DNA of 64,000 nt from Lysobacter terrestris (GCF_014489475.1 NZ_CP060820.1:1690001-1754000); one strand, 5' to 3'; shown: positions 28,336 through 37,722, counted from the stretch's first letter. Notes: generated by a model from the letters alone, not told the origin. Made by a program: numbers and translations.

Positions 28336-30573
28336 TCAGAACGTGACGCTCCAGCTGTTGATGTAGCCGGTGTCGGCGTTGGCGTTGTCGTTCACGCGTA
28401 GCTTCCACGTGCCGTTCAGCGCTTCGGTCGACAGGTTCAGCGTTACCGTCTTGTTGATGTTGTCGGTGCTCGAACCGGTGTGGTTGTGGATGTTGTACAG
28501 CGTGCCGTCCGGCGCCACGAGATCGACCTTCAGGTCACCGATGTAGGTGTGCACGATCGCGACCGTGACCGACGCATTGCTCGGCGCATTGCCGGTACGG
28601 CCGGAGACCGTGATCGGCGAATCCACCGTGGCGTTGTCGTTGATCGGATAGTCGGTCGTGTTGCTGTAGGTCTGCGTGCTGCCGCCGCCACCGGTGCTGT
28701 AGCTGCCGGTCAGGCTCATGCCCGAGTAGGTGCTGTAGGCATGGATGGTGACGTAGTACGTGCCGGCCTGGGCCGTGGTGATGTTGCAGGTCTCGGCGGT
28801 GGTGCTGCCTTCCGACTTGCAGTCATACGACGTCGTGGTCGGCTGCGAACCGAACTTCACGTACAGGTCGGCATCGCCCGAACCGCCGGAGGTCACGAAC
28901 TTCAGGTTGGTCGCACCGGCCGGCACGTCCAGCTTGTAGTACTTGTCCGCACCGGTCGAAGCGCCGATGCCGGTCACGGCCACGCCATTGCTCAGCGTCG
29001 TCACCGTGCCGCCACCGCCGCCACCCGAGCAGCTCACGCCGACGGTGGTGAAGGCTGCGGTCACGTCGGCCTTGGTGAAGCCCAGGTCGGTCGCCGCCGT
29101 TTCGACACCGCACGCACCCTGGTTGAAGGTCGAGCTGGCGGTCCAGTACAGCGCGTTGGCACGTGCCATCACCTTGAACGCCTTGGGCACGTCCCATCCG
29201 GCGGTCTTGGAGAGGTTGCAGAACGCCTTGTTGTACACGCCCGAGGAGTGGTGCACGTCCATGCTGGACGTGAAGTTGGCCGCGTTGTCGATCGAGCGGC
29301 CGTCCTGGGTCGGATTGCACATGTAGCGCAGCGCGCCGGTGGACTTGAAGATCTCCTGGCCGACGAGGTAGTCCGCCGTGCCCTTCCAGTAGTGTTCGGT
29401 GGCTTCGCCGCCCATGTCCGAGAACGCTTCGTTGATGCCGCCGGACATGCCCGAGTAGGTCAGGTTGGAGTGCTGCTCGGTGAAGCCGTGCGAGACCTCG
29501 TGGCCGGCGACGTCGGCGCTGACCAGCGGATAGAACGTGCTGGCGCCGTCGCCGAACGTCATGTTCGATCCGTTCCAGAACGCGTTCTCGTAGCTGGTGC
29601 TGTAGTGCACGCGCATGACCAGCTGGAAGCTCAACGCGTTGTAGCCGGTGTAGGCCGGATACATGTTGGTGATCACGCCGCCGAAGTAATGCGCGTCGTT
29701 GATCGGCGAGTAGCCGCCGTTGATGGTCTTGTAGGTGTTGCGCGGGCAGGTGTACGAATACGCCGTCGTGCCGCTGGTGCCACCGTTGAGGTTCACCGAC
29801 TTCACGTTGGTGTTGTTCATGGTGCAGGTGGTGCCGCTCTGCGCCACGTCGAGGAAGCCATAGATGCCGCCCGAACCCCACTCGTACTGGCCGGTCTTGG
29901 CGTTGCCGCCAGGGCCGGTGCCGACCAGCGCGTGGGTCAGGCCGTCCCACTGCTTGAGCACCTTGCCGTTGTTGGCATCGACGATCACGAACGGACGCGA
30001 CGGGGCGCCACCGTTCGAGCTGTCGGCGAAGTAGGACACGACATAGACCAGGTGCGCGCGGTCGTTGTCGTCGACCCAGATCGACAGGTCGCTCTTCTCG
30101 TTTTCGGTGCGCTTGGCCACCAGGCTGCTGCCGAGCCCGGCCTGCTTGCCGATCGCCAGGGCCTGGCCCTTGTCGAGCTTGGCCGCCGCTGCCGGCAGTT
30201 CGCGGGCGAGGCCGTCGACGCGGCGACCGAACATCGTGCGCACGTTGCCGTTGCGGTCTTCCGCGACGACGACGCTCTCACCGAACACCGGAATGCCGCG
30301 GAAGGTCTGCTGGTAGCGGCGCACCGTGCCGTTGCTGGTGTCGGTATCGAGCAGCTTGAGGCCGGAATCGGCATCGAGGCCGAGCATCTCGGCATGGCGG
30401 TCGGCTGCGCTGGCAGCGCCGCCGGAGCGCGCGGTGGCAGCCTGGTATTGCGCTTCGAGACGCTTGGCATCCTGCTGGTGCAGGTCGATGCGCGAGGCAG
30501 CCATGGCCGGTGCGCACGCGATAGCGAACGCCAGCGGCGAAAGTGCGAGCAGGTTCAACTGATTGCGTTCCAC
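28336..30573 (-). CDS. Secreted M4 (thermolysin-like) metallopeptidase with PPC and P-domains
   Basis: 745 residues. Signal peptide (cut near AMAAS), FTP/PepSY-type propeptide (to about 215), then the thermolysin domain: zinc motif HEVSH at 358-362 with the third ligand Glu in NEAFSDMGGE about 20 residues on, and the catalytic His in DVHHSSGVYNKAF (about 440). A Gly-rich linker leads to a PPC domain (about 527-625) and a C-terminal P/HomoB domain. The GTG at 30573 is chosen because AGGAGAG lies just upstream and the signal peptide follows at once; longer in-frame extension has no ribosome-binding site. Likely a major exoprotease. Confidence 0.93.
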   Translation of the reverse strand: MERNQLNLLALSPLAFAIACAPAMAASRIDLHQQDAKRLEAQYQAATARSGGAASAADRHAEMLGLDADSGLKLLDTDTSNGTVRRYQQTFRGIPVFGESVVVAEDRNGNVRTMFGRRVDGLARELPAAAAKLDKGQALAIGKQAGLGSSLVAKRTENEKSDLSIWVDDNDRAHLVYVVSYFADSSNGGAPSRPFVIVDANNGKVLKQWDGLTHALVGTGPGGNAKTGQYEWGSGGIYGFLDVAQSGTTCTMNNTNVKSVNLNGGTSGTTAYSYTCPRNTYKTINGGYSPINDAHYFGGVITNMYPAYTGYNALSFQLVMRVHYSTSYENAFWNGSNMTFGDGASTFYPLVSADVAGHEVSHGFTEQHSNLTYSGMSGGINEAFSDMGGEATEHYWKGTADYLVGQEIFKSTGALRYMCNPTQDGRSIDNAANFTSSMDVHHSSGVYNKAFCNLSKTAGWDVPKAFKVMARANALYWTASSTFNQGACGVETAATDLGFTKADVTAAFTTVGVSCSGGGGGGTVTTLSNGVAVTGIGASTGADKYYKLDVPAGATNLKFVTSGGSGDADLYVKFGSQPTTTSYDCKSEGSTTAETCNITTAQAGTYYVTIHAYSTYSGMSLTGSYSTGGGGSTQTYSNTTDYPINDNATVDSPITVSGRTGNAPSNASVTVAIVHTYIGDLKVDLVAPDGTLYNIHNHTGSSTDNINKTVTLNLSTEALNGTWKLRVNDNANADTGYINSWSVTF

Positions 30574-31438
30574 AACTCTCTCCTTGAAAACGATGGGATG
30601 TTGAAGCCGTTGCCGACGGCGACCCTCACTCAGTCCTCCTGGACGCATGGGGGCGGCTGCGGATGCAGCAGTCGGGCGGTCGGATTGGGGGAAATCACCG
30701 GGCGAGTTGGACTGCCAGATCGGATTGCCAGATCGCATTGCCAGAAGCGGCCGAACAGGGAAGGCCGTCGATCAAGGAACTGCAGTGGCTGCAAAGGCCG
30801 CGAGCGCTGCCGGCGCGCGTTCGACGGCATCCATCCGCACCTTCCGGTGCGAATGAACAATCGTCAGGACGTGATTCGGGGCCGCTCGGTGGCTGCGTGT
30901 CCCGGCGCGTTGCGGCGCGTGGAACACGATGGCGGCGTGGTGACGATCGCGTCGCGTGCGCGCTGCGGCGCATTGGACAGAATGGCGGCGTGGGGGCGGT
31001 CGGGGCGCTGCATGTGTAACTCCGGGGGAAGTCAGGGACGACAGGTGTCGTCACCCCGGCGAGAGCGCAGGCCATTCCGCGGCATGGCGCCGTCGGAGCT
31101 GACATCCCTGTGTCTTCGCGTCGACCCGCACCCGCCAGCGGCGCGCAGGTCGCGCCAGAGGAAAGTGCGGAGGTGACGACGAGTGGACGACCGGCCCGGG
31201 TCCCCACTCCTGCCGCGGCCCATGCGGCGCGCGCATCCTGCACACCGGGTCCGCCGCGTGCACGCCGCATCGCAGCAATGCGCCGCCGTTCTGTCCGCGA
31301 GCGCCGCAAACGCCGCTCAAGGAGCGACCCAACGCACCCGGGCAGCGATGCTCGCCGCTGCCTACGACTTTGGTTGCGCAGCCTCTGTCGCGCGCGGCGT
31401 GGGCCGTACACTCGCAGGCGAAGGCGCGACGGCGCGCC
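30574..31438. other. 865-bp intergenic region without a recognisable gene
   Basis: Divergent promoter region between the M4 protease and the hybrid kinase. It holds a 13-bp direct repeat in three copies (30713-30751) but no reading frame with family resemblance or consistent codon bias on either strand. I see no tRNA or riboswitch. Confidence 0.5.
30713..30751. repeat. 13-bp tandem repeat, three copies, upstream of the M4 protease
   Basis: TGCCAGATCGGAT, TGCCAGATCGCAT, TGCCAGAAGCGGC, about 140 bp upstream of the protease start. The spacing and location would suit a repeated regulator-binding site; no regulator is identified. Confidence 0.6.
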
Positions 31439-34400
31439 ATGCGAAGGCGGAGACAACCACGCGTGATCCCGGGCTGGATGCTGCTGCTGGTGTCGCTGGG
31501 CTATGTCGGCCTGCTGTTCACCGTCGCCTATATCGGCGACCAGCGCGAGCCCGGCACGAAGGCGCAGCAGCGCCGGCTGCGCCCGCTGGTGTATTCGCTG
31601 GCGCTGGCGGTGTATGCCTCGTCGTGGACGTTCTACGGCGCGGTGGGCACCGCCGCGCGCACCGGCCTGGGTTTCCTGCCGATCTACCTCGGCCCGATGC
31701 TGATGCTGCTGTTCGGTTGGCGCATCCTCGAGCGGCTGGTGCTGATCTCCGGCGAGCACCGCATCGTCTCCATCGCCGACTTCCTGTCCTCGCGCTACGG
31801 CCGCGCGCCGGGCCTCGCCGCGCTGGTCGCGACGGTGGCGCTGATCGCGGCGGTGCCGTACGTCGCGCTGCAGTTCAAGGCGGTGGCCTTGAGCGTGTCG
31901 GTGCTGGCGCCGGGCAGCGAGCAGGTCATGCCCGGCGATCCGGCGCTGTACGTGGCGCTGCTGCTGGCGGCATTCGCGATCCTGTTCGGCACGCGCCAGA
32001 TCGACGCGACCGAACACCACCGCGGCATGGTCCTCGCCGTCGCGCTGGAATCGCTGGTGAAGCTGCTCGCGTTCGTCGCCATCGGCGTGTTCGCGATGGC
32101 GCACCTGCCCGGCAGCGGCAACACCGCCGACCGCGTGGTGCAGGCGTCCGAAGTGGTCTTCGCCCAAGGCATGCCCGCGGGCTTCGTCGCGCAGACGCTG
32201 CTCGCCTTCGCCGCGATCGTGTGCCTGCCGCGCCAGTTCCACGTCGCCGTGGTCGAGTGCCAGGATGCGGGCGACCTGCGTCCGGCGCGTTGGCTGTTCG
32301 GCGGCTATCTCGTCATCGTCAGCCTGCTGGTGGTGCCGATCACGCTGGCGGGGCAATCGTTGCTGGCCGGCACCGGCACCTCGCCCGACACCTACGTGCT
32401 CGCGCTGCCCCTGGCGCTGGACCAGAACGCATTGGCGATGATCGCCTACGTCGGTGGCTTCTCCGCGGCGACCGGCATGGTCATCGTGGCGAGCGTCGCG
32501 TTGGCGACGATGGTCAGCAACGACCTGGTGATGCCGCTGCTGCTGCGCAGCGGCGCCCTGCGCGAAGGCGCGAGCATCGACCGCCAGGTGCTGTGGGTGC
32601 GGCGCGCGACGATCGTCGCGCTGGCGCTGATGGCCTACGCCTACCACCGCGGTTCCGCGGGCGAGACGCTGGCGCAGCACGGCCTGCTCGCGTTCGCCGC
32701 GGTCGCGCAGTTCGCGCCCGCGCTGATCGGCGGCCTGTACTGGCGCGGCGCCAGCCGCGCGGGCGCGTTCACCGGCCTGCTGCTCGGCGCGCTGCTGTGG
32801 GCGTACACGCTGCTGCTGCCGGCGCTGGCCCGCGCCGGCTGGCTCGACACCGGCTGGATCACGCAGGGACCGCTCGGCATCGGCTGGCTGCGGCCGGAAC
32901 AGCTGCTCGGCCTGAGCGGCTGGGACGCGCTCACCCACGGCGTGGTGTGGTCGCTGCTCGCCAATATCGCCGCCTTCGTCGGCGTCTCCGCGTGGAAGCG
33001 GCCGCGCCTGCAGGACCAGCTGCTCGCCACCTCCTACCTCGACCCGTACGCGCAGCGCTCCGCGCTCGGCCCCGGCGGCTGGGCCGGCAGCGTGCGCAGC
33101 GGCGAACTGCTGGCGCTGGCCGAACGCATCGTCGGCGAGCGCCACGCGCGCCGCGCCTTCGAGGAATACGCGCGGGCGCAGGGCCGGCCGTGGCATCCCG
33201 AACAACCCGCCGACCGCGCACTCGCGCAGTTCACCGAACGCCTGCTCGCCTCGGCGATCGGCGCGGCCTCCGCGCGCCTCACCCTCACTACCGCGCTGCG
33301 CGGCTCGGGCATGGAGCTGGGCGAAGTGGTGTCGCTGCTCGACGAGGCCAGCCAGGAGCTGCGCTTCAACCGCCAGGTGCTGTCGACCACGCTGGAGAAC
33401 ATCAGCCAGGGCGTGAGCGTGGTCGATGCCGAGATGCGCCTGGTCGCGTGGAACCGGCGCTACCAGGAACTGTTCGGCTACCCCGACGGCATGCTCTACG
33501 TCGGCCGCCCGGTCAGCGACCTGATCCGCTGGAACGCGCGCCGCGGCGAGATCGGCACCGGGCCGTTGTCGCCCGCGGGCGTGGAGGAACAGGTGCGGCG
33601 CCGCCTCGGCCATCTGCGCGCCGGCACGCCGCACGTGTTCGAACGCGTGCGCGCCAGCGGCCAGGTGGTCGAGATGCGCGGCCAGCCCCTGCCCGGCGGC
33701 GGCTACGTCACCAGCTACAGCGACGTCACCGACTACAAGCGCGTGGAAAGCCAGCTGCGCGAGGTCAACGAGACGCTGGAACAGCGCGTCGAGCAGCGCA
33801 CGCGCGAAGCCGAGGCGGCGCAGCAGTCGAAGACGCGCTTCCTCGCCGCGGTCAGCCACGACGTGCTGCAGCCGCTGAACGCCGCGCGCCTGTTCGCCTC
33901 GGCGTTGCGCGAGAGCGGCGTGAGCGGCGAGCAATCGCACCTGGCCGAGCGCGTCGACGCCTCGCTGCGTGCGGCGGAGGAACTGCTCGACGGCCTGCTC
34001 GACATCTCGCGCCTGGAAGCGGGCGCGCTGCAGCCCGAACGCAGCGACTTCGACGCCGGCGAACTGCTGCGCGAACTCGCCACCCAGTACGCACCGATGG
34101 CCGCCGAGCGCGGCCTGCAGCTGCGCGTGCGCCTGTGCGCGGAACCGTTGCCGGTGCACAGCGATCGCCGCCTGCTGCGGCGCGCGCTGCAGAACTTCCT
34201 CGCCAACGCGCTGCGCTACACCCGGCCGCGCGGTGGCCGCGGCGACGGCGTGCTGCTGACCGCGCGCGCGCGCGACGGCGCGGTGGCGCTGCAGGTGTGG
34301 GACACCGGCCCCGGCATCTCCGAACACCACCTCGAACAGATCTTCGAGGAGTTCCGCCGCTTCGAGCAGCCCGGCACCAGCGGCGAACGCGGCCTCGGCC

Positions 34401-34957
34401 TGGGCCTGTCGATCTGCCAGCGCATCGCACGCACGCTGGAGCATCCGCTCGCGGTGCGTTCGCGCGTGGGCCACGGCAGCATGTTCGCGATCACCGTGCC
34501 GTTCGGGCGCGCGCAGTTCGCGGTGCCACCGGAAGACGCGCGCATCGAGACGCCGCCGGATTCGCTCGCCGGCCTGCGCGCGCTGTGCATCGACAACGAC
34601 CGCGAGATCCTCGACGGCATGCGCGCGTTGCTGTCGCGCTGGCAGGCGCAGGTGCTGGTCGCGGCCGACGTCGACGAGGCACTGGCGCAGATGGACGCGG
34701 CGCACGCCGACGCGCGCCTGCCGGACGTGCTGCTGGTCGACTACCACCTGCACGACCGCCTCGACGGCCTCGGCCTGATCGCGGCCTTGCGCGCGCGCGC
34801 CGGCATCGAGCTGCCGGCCGCGCTGCTCACCGGCGACGGCAGCGACGCGGTGAAACTGGCTGCGCGCGAACGCGGCTGCGTGGTGCTGACCAAGCCAGTG
34901 AAGCCGGCATCGCTGCGCGCGTTCCTGGCCTCGACGCGACAGTCGGTGCAGGCCTGA
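31439..34957 (+). CDS. Hybrid sensor histidine kinase with sodium:solute symporter domain (CrbS/MxtR/NahK type)
   Basis: 1172 residues. Residues about 10-490 are a multi-helix sodium/solute symporter-like sensor (SSS) domain; then a PAS domain with PAC (SVVDAEMRLVAWNRRYQELFGYPDGM), a coiled coil, HisKA with the phosphorylated His in FLAAVSHDVLQPLNAARLF, HATPase (WDTGPGIS, GLGLGLSICQRIA) and a C-terminal receiver (CIDNDRE, phospho-Asp in LLVDYHL). SSS-domain kinases of this type (CrbS/MxtR) control acetyl-CoA synthetase and carboxylate uptake through a LuxR regulator (CrbR/ErdR); such a regulator and acs are 6 kb away. Start: ATG at 31439, giving basic MRRRRQPR before the first helix; GTG at 31463 is an alternative. 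Confidence 0.92.
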   Translation: MRRRRQPRVIPGWMLLLVSLGYVGLLFTVAYIGDQREPGTKAQQRRLRPLVYSLALAVYASSWTFYGAVGTAARTGLGFLPIYLGPMLMLLFGWRILERLVLISGEHRIVSIADFLSSRYGRAPGLAALVATVALIAAVPYVALQFKAVALSVSVLAPGSEQVMPGDPALYVALLLAAFAILFGTRQIDATEHHRGMVLAVALESLVKLLAFVAIGVFAMAHLPGSGNTADRVVQASEVVFAQGMPAGFVAQTLLAFAAIVCLPRQFHVAVVECQDAGDLRPARWLFGGYLVIVSLLVVPITLAGQSLLAGTGTSPDTYVLALPLALDQNALAMIAYVGGFSAATGMVIVASVALATMVSNDLVMPLLLRSGALREGASIDRQVLWVRRATIVALALMAYAYHRGSAGETLAQHGLLAFAAVAQFAPALIGGLYWRGASRAGAFTGLLLGALLWAYTLLLPALARAGWLDTGWITQGPLGIGWLRPEQLLGLSGWDALTHGVVWSLLANIAAFVGVSAWKRPRLQDQLLATSYLDPYAQRSALGPGGWAGSVRSGELLALAERIVGERHARRAFEEYARAQGRPWHPEQPADRALAQFTERLLASAIGAASARLTLTTALRGSGMELGEVVSLLDEASQELRFNRQVLSTTLENISQGVSVVDAEMRLVAWNRRYQELFGYPDGMLYVGRPVSDLIRWNARRGEIGTGPLSPAGVEEQVRRRLGHLRAGTPHVFERVRASGQVVEMRGQPLPGGGYVTSYSDVTDYKRVESQLREVNETLEQRVEQRTREAEAAQQSKTRFLAAVSHDVLQPLNAARLFASALRESGVSGEQSHLAERVDASLRAAEELLDGLLDISRLEAGALQPERSDFDAGELLRELATQYAPMAAERGLQLRVRLCAEPLPVHSDRRLLRRALQNFLANALRYTRPRGGRGDGVLLTARARDGAVALQVWDTGPGISEHHLEQIFEEFRRFEQPGTSGERGLGLGLSICQRIARTLEHPLAVRSRVGHGSMFAITVPFGRAQFAVPPEDARIETPPDSLAGLRALCIDNDREILDGMRALLSRWQAQVLVAADVDEALAQMDAAHADARLPDVLLVDYHLHDRLDGLGLIAALRARAGIELPAALLTGDGSDAVKLAARERGCVVLTKPVKPASLRAFLASTRQSVQA

Positions 34958-35034
34958 GGCCGGAGTCATCGCGAAACCCGTCGCCCGGGTACCGCTGGCC
35001 TACCCGGGGCTACGAACCTCCGTAGGTCGAGGCG

Positions 35035-35310
35035 TCGACCCTTGCAGCTTCGACCGTCGACCTCCCGGCGCCGCGGCTCGACCCCGACGGGTCGGCGCTT
35101 CGACCCGGAAGGGGCCAGCCGTGGACCTCCAAGCGCGGACCTTCGACCCATCAAGGTCGAAGCCTGGACCCCTCGGGGTCCAAGGTTGGACCTCCAAGCT
35201 CGGCGCTTCGACCCGGAGAGGTCGGCGGCTGGACCCCGACAGCTCCAACGCCGGAGCTCCGGGCTCGGCGCTTCGACCTGCCGAGGTCGGAGCGTGGAGC
35301 CGGGAAGGTG
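35035..35310. repeat. Degenerate ~65-bp tandem repeat with internal palindromes
   Basis: Units begin with CTTCGACC at 35048, 35098, 35141, 35206 and 35271; the last three are exactly 65 bp apart and clearly related (each ends ..AGCTCGGCG before the next). Within units there are short dyads such as CTTCGACC...GGTCGAAG (35141-35162) and TGGACCCC-TC-GGGGTCCA (35165-35182). The region stays open in several frames on both strands because of its composition, but nothing argues for coding. Not CRISPR: units are divergent and spacers are absent. Confidence 0.7.
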
Positions 35311-35328
35311 CAACGGCGGACGCCACGC

Positions 35329-35484
35329 CCCCTCACCCTGCGTTGCTGCGCAACGCGGTCCCTCCCCCCGCAAGCGGGGGGAGGGCAATCTCATGCAATG
35401 GTTTTGGGTTCCTTCTCCCCGCGAAAGCGGGGAGAAGGTCGAAACGGGCGCCAGCCCGTTGAGGGAAGGGCGGATGAGGGGCGC
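35329..35484. repeat. Dispersed intergenic element CCCCTCACCCTGCGTTGCTGCGCAACG (copy A)
   Basis: Contains two hairpins: CCCTCCCCCCGC-AAGC-GGGGGGAGGG and CTTCTCCCCGC-GAAA-GCGGGGAGAAGG, ending GGGCGGATGAGGGGCG. Related copies lie at 40918, 53763 and 53938. Their structure (outer CCCTCA...TGAGGGG plus internal hairpins) is REP/BIME-like. Confidence 0.7.
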
Positions 35485-35500
35485 TTGCCGCGCCCGGAAA

Positions 35501-35534
35501 CACAACGGCGAGGCCCCCAGGCCTCGCCGTTGTG
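35501..35534 (-). terminator. Terminator hairpin after the TPR-GGDEF gene
   Basis: Perfect 15-bp stem CACAACGGCGAGGCC / GGCCTCGCCGTTGTG with CCCA loop, 24 bp past the stop of the minus-strand gene. The U-tract is short (TTTCC). Confidence 0.7.
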
Positions 35535-35557
35535 CGTTACCGCGTTCCGCAGCGGGG

Positions 35558-37330
35558 TTACGCCGTCGCGCTCGTCCGCACCAGCACCGGCCGTTCCTCG
35601 TGCGTGCACACGCGGTCGCGGCCTTCGGCCTTGGCGCGGTACATCGCGCGGTCGGCGTGCATGAACAGGCTTTCGAAGCTGTCGCCCGACAGCCGCGTGG
35701 TGGCGCAGCCGAAGCTGGCGGTGATCGCCGGTGCGTCCTCGCCGATCGCCGCGGAGTCGATCACGGCGAGCCGCTCGCGGCACTGCTGCGCGATGCGTTC
35801 GGCCGCGTGCAGGTCGGCGCCGCAGGACAGGATCGCGAATTCCTCGCCGCCCAGCCGGCCGAACAGGTCGCCCTCGCGGCACGCCGCGTGGCACGCGGCG
35901 GCCACCTGCCGCAGCGCGCTGTCGCCGGCGGTGTGGCCGTAGCGGTCGTTGATGCGCTTGAAGTTGTCCAGGTCCAGCAACACCAACGCCGCCTCCTTGC
36001 CCGTCGCCTTGCAGCGCGCCAGGTGCACCTCGGCCTCCTCGCGGAAGTGGCCGCGGTTGCTGATCCCGGTGAGGCTGTCCACCTGCGCCTGCCGGCGGAA
36101 CATCATCTGCACGCGCTTGATCTTGTAGGCCCAGTAGGCGCCGACGCCGAGCACCATCAGCAGCATCGCCACCAGCAGCTGGTTGTTCTGCGCGGACTTC
36201 TTCGACAGGTCCTGCTGCAGGCGCAGCACGTCGTTCTGGCGCTGCAGCAGCTCGATCGACTGGTTCTTCTGCTGCAGCTCGTGGCGGCTGAGCTGGAAGG
36301 CGAATTCGCGGGCTTTTACTTCGTCGAGGCGGGCCTTGTCGGATTCGGCGTACTGGCGGTATTCGTTGAGGGCCGTCTTCAGGTCGTCGCGGCGCAGCGC
36401 GGCTTCATAGAGCACTTTGTGTGCTGAAACCAGAGGGAGTGAATATGCATCGTTGCCTCCCTTTTTCAGGGCGCGATGAGCATGAATCTCAGCGCCACGG
36501 ATGTCGCCATTGCGAAGGCGATACTCGGCTAGCAGGCCATTGATTTCGCCAATCAGGCGTGGATATCCGGTGTCCTCCACTTCTTTAAGATTTGTTTCGA
36601 GCAGTTCGATGGCTGCTGAGATCTTTCCCTTTGATGCCCAATGTCTTGCCAAGTAGCCGCGCAGGAGGTTCGTTGCGATAGGCTCTCGCAATGCGGCGCA
36701 CTGTGAGATGGCTGTGTTAATGCCAGTTTCGTCGTCGAGCGAAACTCCCAAGCCAAACAGCGCTTCAATTCGTAGCTGCTGTGCAAAACACTTGCTTCGT
36801 GGAGATGCATCTTGCGCCAAGAGGCGTTCAGCAAAGTGCTGGCCTAGTGCGAACTGCCCGTACTGGTTGTAGAGGATTGAAGCGGTCAGCGATCCGAGTT
36901 CTCTTTCCTCAGCGTTGCTCACTTGATCCTGGAGCGCCAGCGCGCTTTCCAGGTAGCGAAGGCCAAGGGAGAACTCACGCGTAATGGCAGCGCCATTGGC
37001 GACGAGCAGGGCCGCTCTGAACTTCAAGGACGTTTCAGGCGATTCCTCGTAAACGGAAAGTGCTTCTCTGATTGCGGTGTCGTATTTTCCCCCGGCCATC
37101 CGCTGATAGGCACGCAGCAACTTGATCTTCTGCTTCTGGCTCCGAGTTGCAGATCTTTGCGCTTCGTCCAGTTGGGTTAGCGCCGCTGCAAAGGCATGTG
37201 GGTCGCTGGTTCGGACCGCCTCAGTCTTGCGCAGCAAAGAATCAACGTCAGTGGCAGCGACCGCTGTGAAAGGAATCAACGCACCAAGGACGCATCCAAT
37301 CACGTCAATCCAAATCTTTTCCGGCTTCAT
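35558..37330 (-). CDS. TPR-domain membrane diguanylate cyclase (GGDEF)
   Basis: 590 residues. Signal peptide (cut near AVAATD), TPR-type helical periplasmic region (about 30-340), coiled coil, one transmembrane helix (about 384-402), then a GGDEF domain with VDSLTGISNR, LDLDNFKRINDRYGH and the active-site GGEEF (about 494-498). It should make cyclic di-GMP in response to an envelope signal. Odd: the sensor-coding part (roughly residues 1-303, 36420-37330) has about 50% GC and unusual codons, whereas the coiled coil, TM and GGDEF part is about 68%. The junction is abrupt near 36420, which suggests a recombinant gene. It lies downstream of the putative borosin genes on the same strand, separated by a hairpin. 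Confidence 0.93.
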   Translation of the reverse strand: MKPEKIWIDVIGCVLGALIPFTAVAATDVDSLLRKTEAVRTSDPHAFAAALTQLDEAQRSATRSQKQKIKLLRAYQRMAGGKYDTAIREALSVYEESPETSLKFRAALLVANGAAITREFSLGLRYLESALALQDQVSNAEERELGSLTASILYNQYGQFALGQHFAERLLAQDASPRSKCFAQQLRIEALFGLGVSLDDETGINTAISQCAALREPIATNLLRGYLARHWASKGKISAAIELLETNLKEVEDTGYPRLIGEINGLLAEYRLRNGDIRGAEIHAHRALKKGGNDAYSLPLVSAHKVLYEAALRRDDLKTALNEYRQYAESDKARLDEVKAREFAFQLSRHELQQKNQSIELLQRQNDVLRLQQDLSKKSAQNNQLLVAMLLMVLGVGAYWAYKIKRVQMMFRRQAQVDSLTGISNRGHFREEAEVHLARCKATGKEAALVLLDLDNFKRINDRYGHTAGDSALRQVAAACHAACREGDLFGRLGGEEFAILSCGADLHAAERIAQQCRERLAVIDSAAIGEDAPAITASFGCATTRLSGDSFESLFMHADRAMYRAKAEGRDRVCTHEERPVLVRTSATA

Positions 37331-37359
37331 TTCGCTTCTCCAGCGATTGCGGAACTAAA

Positions 37360-37400
37360 CCATGACGCCCGGTTGCTGATCCTGCAGTCAGGCGTCATGG
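37360..37400 (-). terminator. Inverted repeat between precursor 1 and the GGDEF gene
   Basis: CCATGACGCC (37360-37369) / GGCGTCATGG (37391-37400) with a 21-base loop, just after the precursor stop. No U-tract; could be a weak terminator or attenuator. Confidence 0.45.
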
Positions 37401-37409
37401 CGTGGGCTG

Positions 37410-37685
37410 TTAGGCCGCGCGTGACGTTGCTTCACGATCAGGGGCTTCTTCCTCGCCATCCTGCTCTTCTTCCTTCGGCTCATCGTTCTCTGCCGGTGCA
37501 ATCAGGCACATCATCGAAATACGGCCGCCTAGCAGTTGGTTCAGAGCGTTGGCATCACCCGCCAGCAGGGCTTGGTTCGCGGCTGGTTCAAGCTTTGCAT
37601 TAGCAACCGCTGCCGCGAAATCCTCAGCCGACAGCGTTTTCGGGTTGTGGGCCATGGCTTCCAGGAACTGCACGACGTTGGACAT
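37410..37685 (-). CDS. Putative split-borosin RiPP precursor 1
   Basis: 91 residues, soluble, no signal peptide. Residues 1-52 (MSNVVQFLEAM, then helices ending DANALNQLLGG) would be the helical borosin binding domain; the C-terminal part starts at GRISMMCLIAPAENDEP and ends in a very acidic tail. It is a paralogue of the next peptide: both begin MSNVVQFLEA, share SAxxFAAAVANAKL-type helices and a final LN-helix, then GR..M.C plus aliphatic residues. A tetrapyrrole-methylase-fold enzyme of borosin type is encoded two genes upstream. AAGGAG lies 6 bases before the ATG. Earlier in-frame ATG at 37760 is not supported. Function as substrate is inferred from context. Confidence 0.75.
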   Translation of the reverse strand: MSNVVQFLEAMAHNPKTLSAEDFAAAVANAKLEPAANQALLAGDANALNQLLGGRISMMCLIAPAENDEPKEEEQDGEEEAPDREATSRAA

Positions 37686-37722
37686 CTTCGACTCCTTACT
37701 GCTTGAGGGTGGACTACAAGGG

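Noticed and set aside
30695-34969. Very long open frame on the minus strand opposite the hybrid kinase
   Set aside because: It is the antisense shadow of a high-GC gene; the protein is Arg/Gln/His-rich without domains, whereas the plus strand has complete kinase motifs.
35035-35310. CRISPR array
   Set aside because: Units are divergent, of uneven spacing (43-65 bp), without constant repeats and unique spacers, and no cas genes are present.
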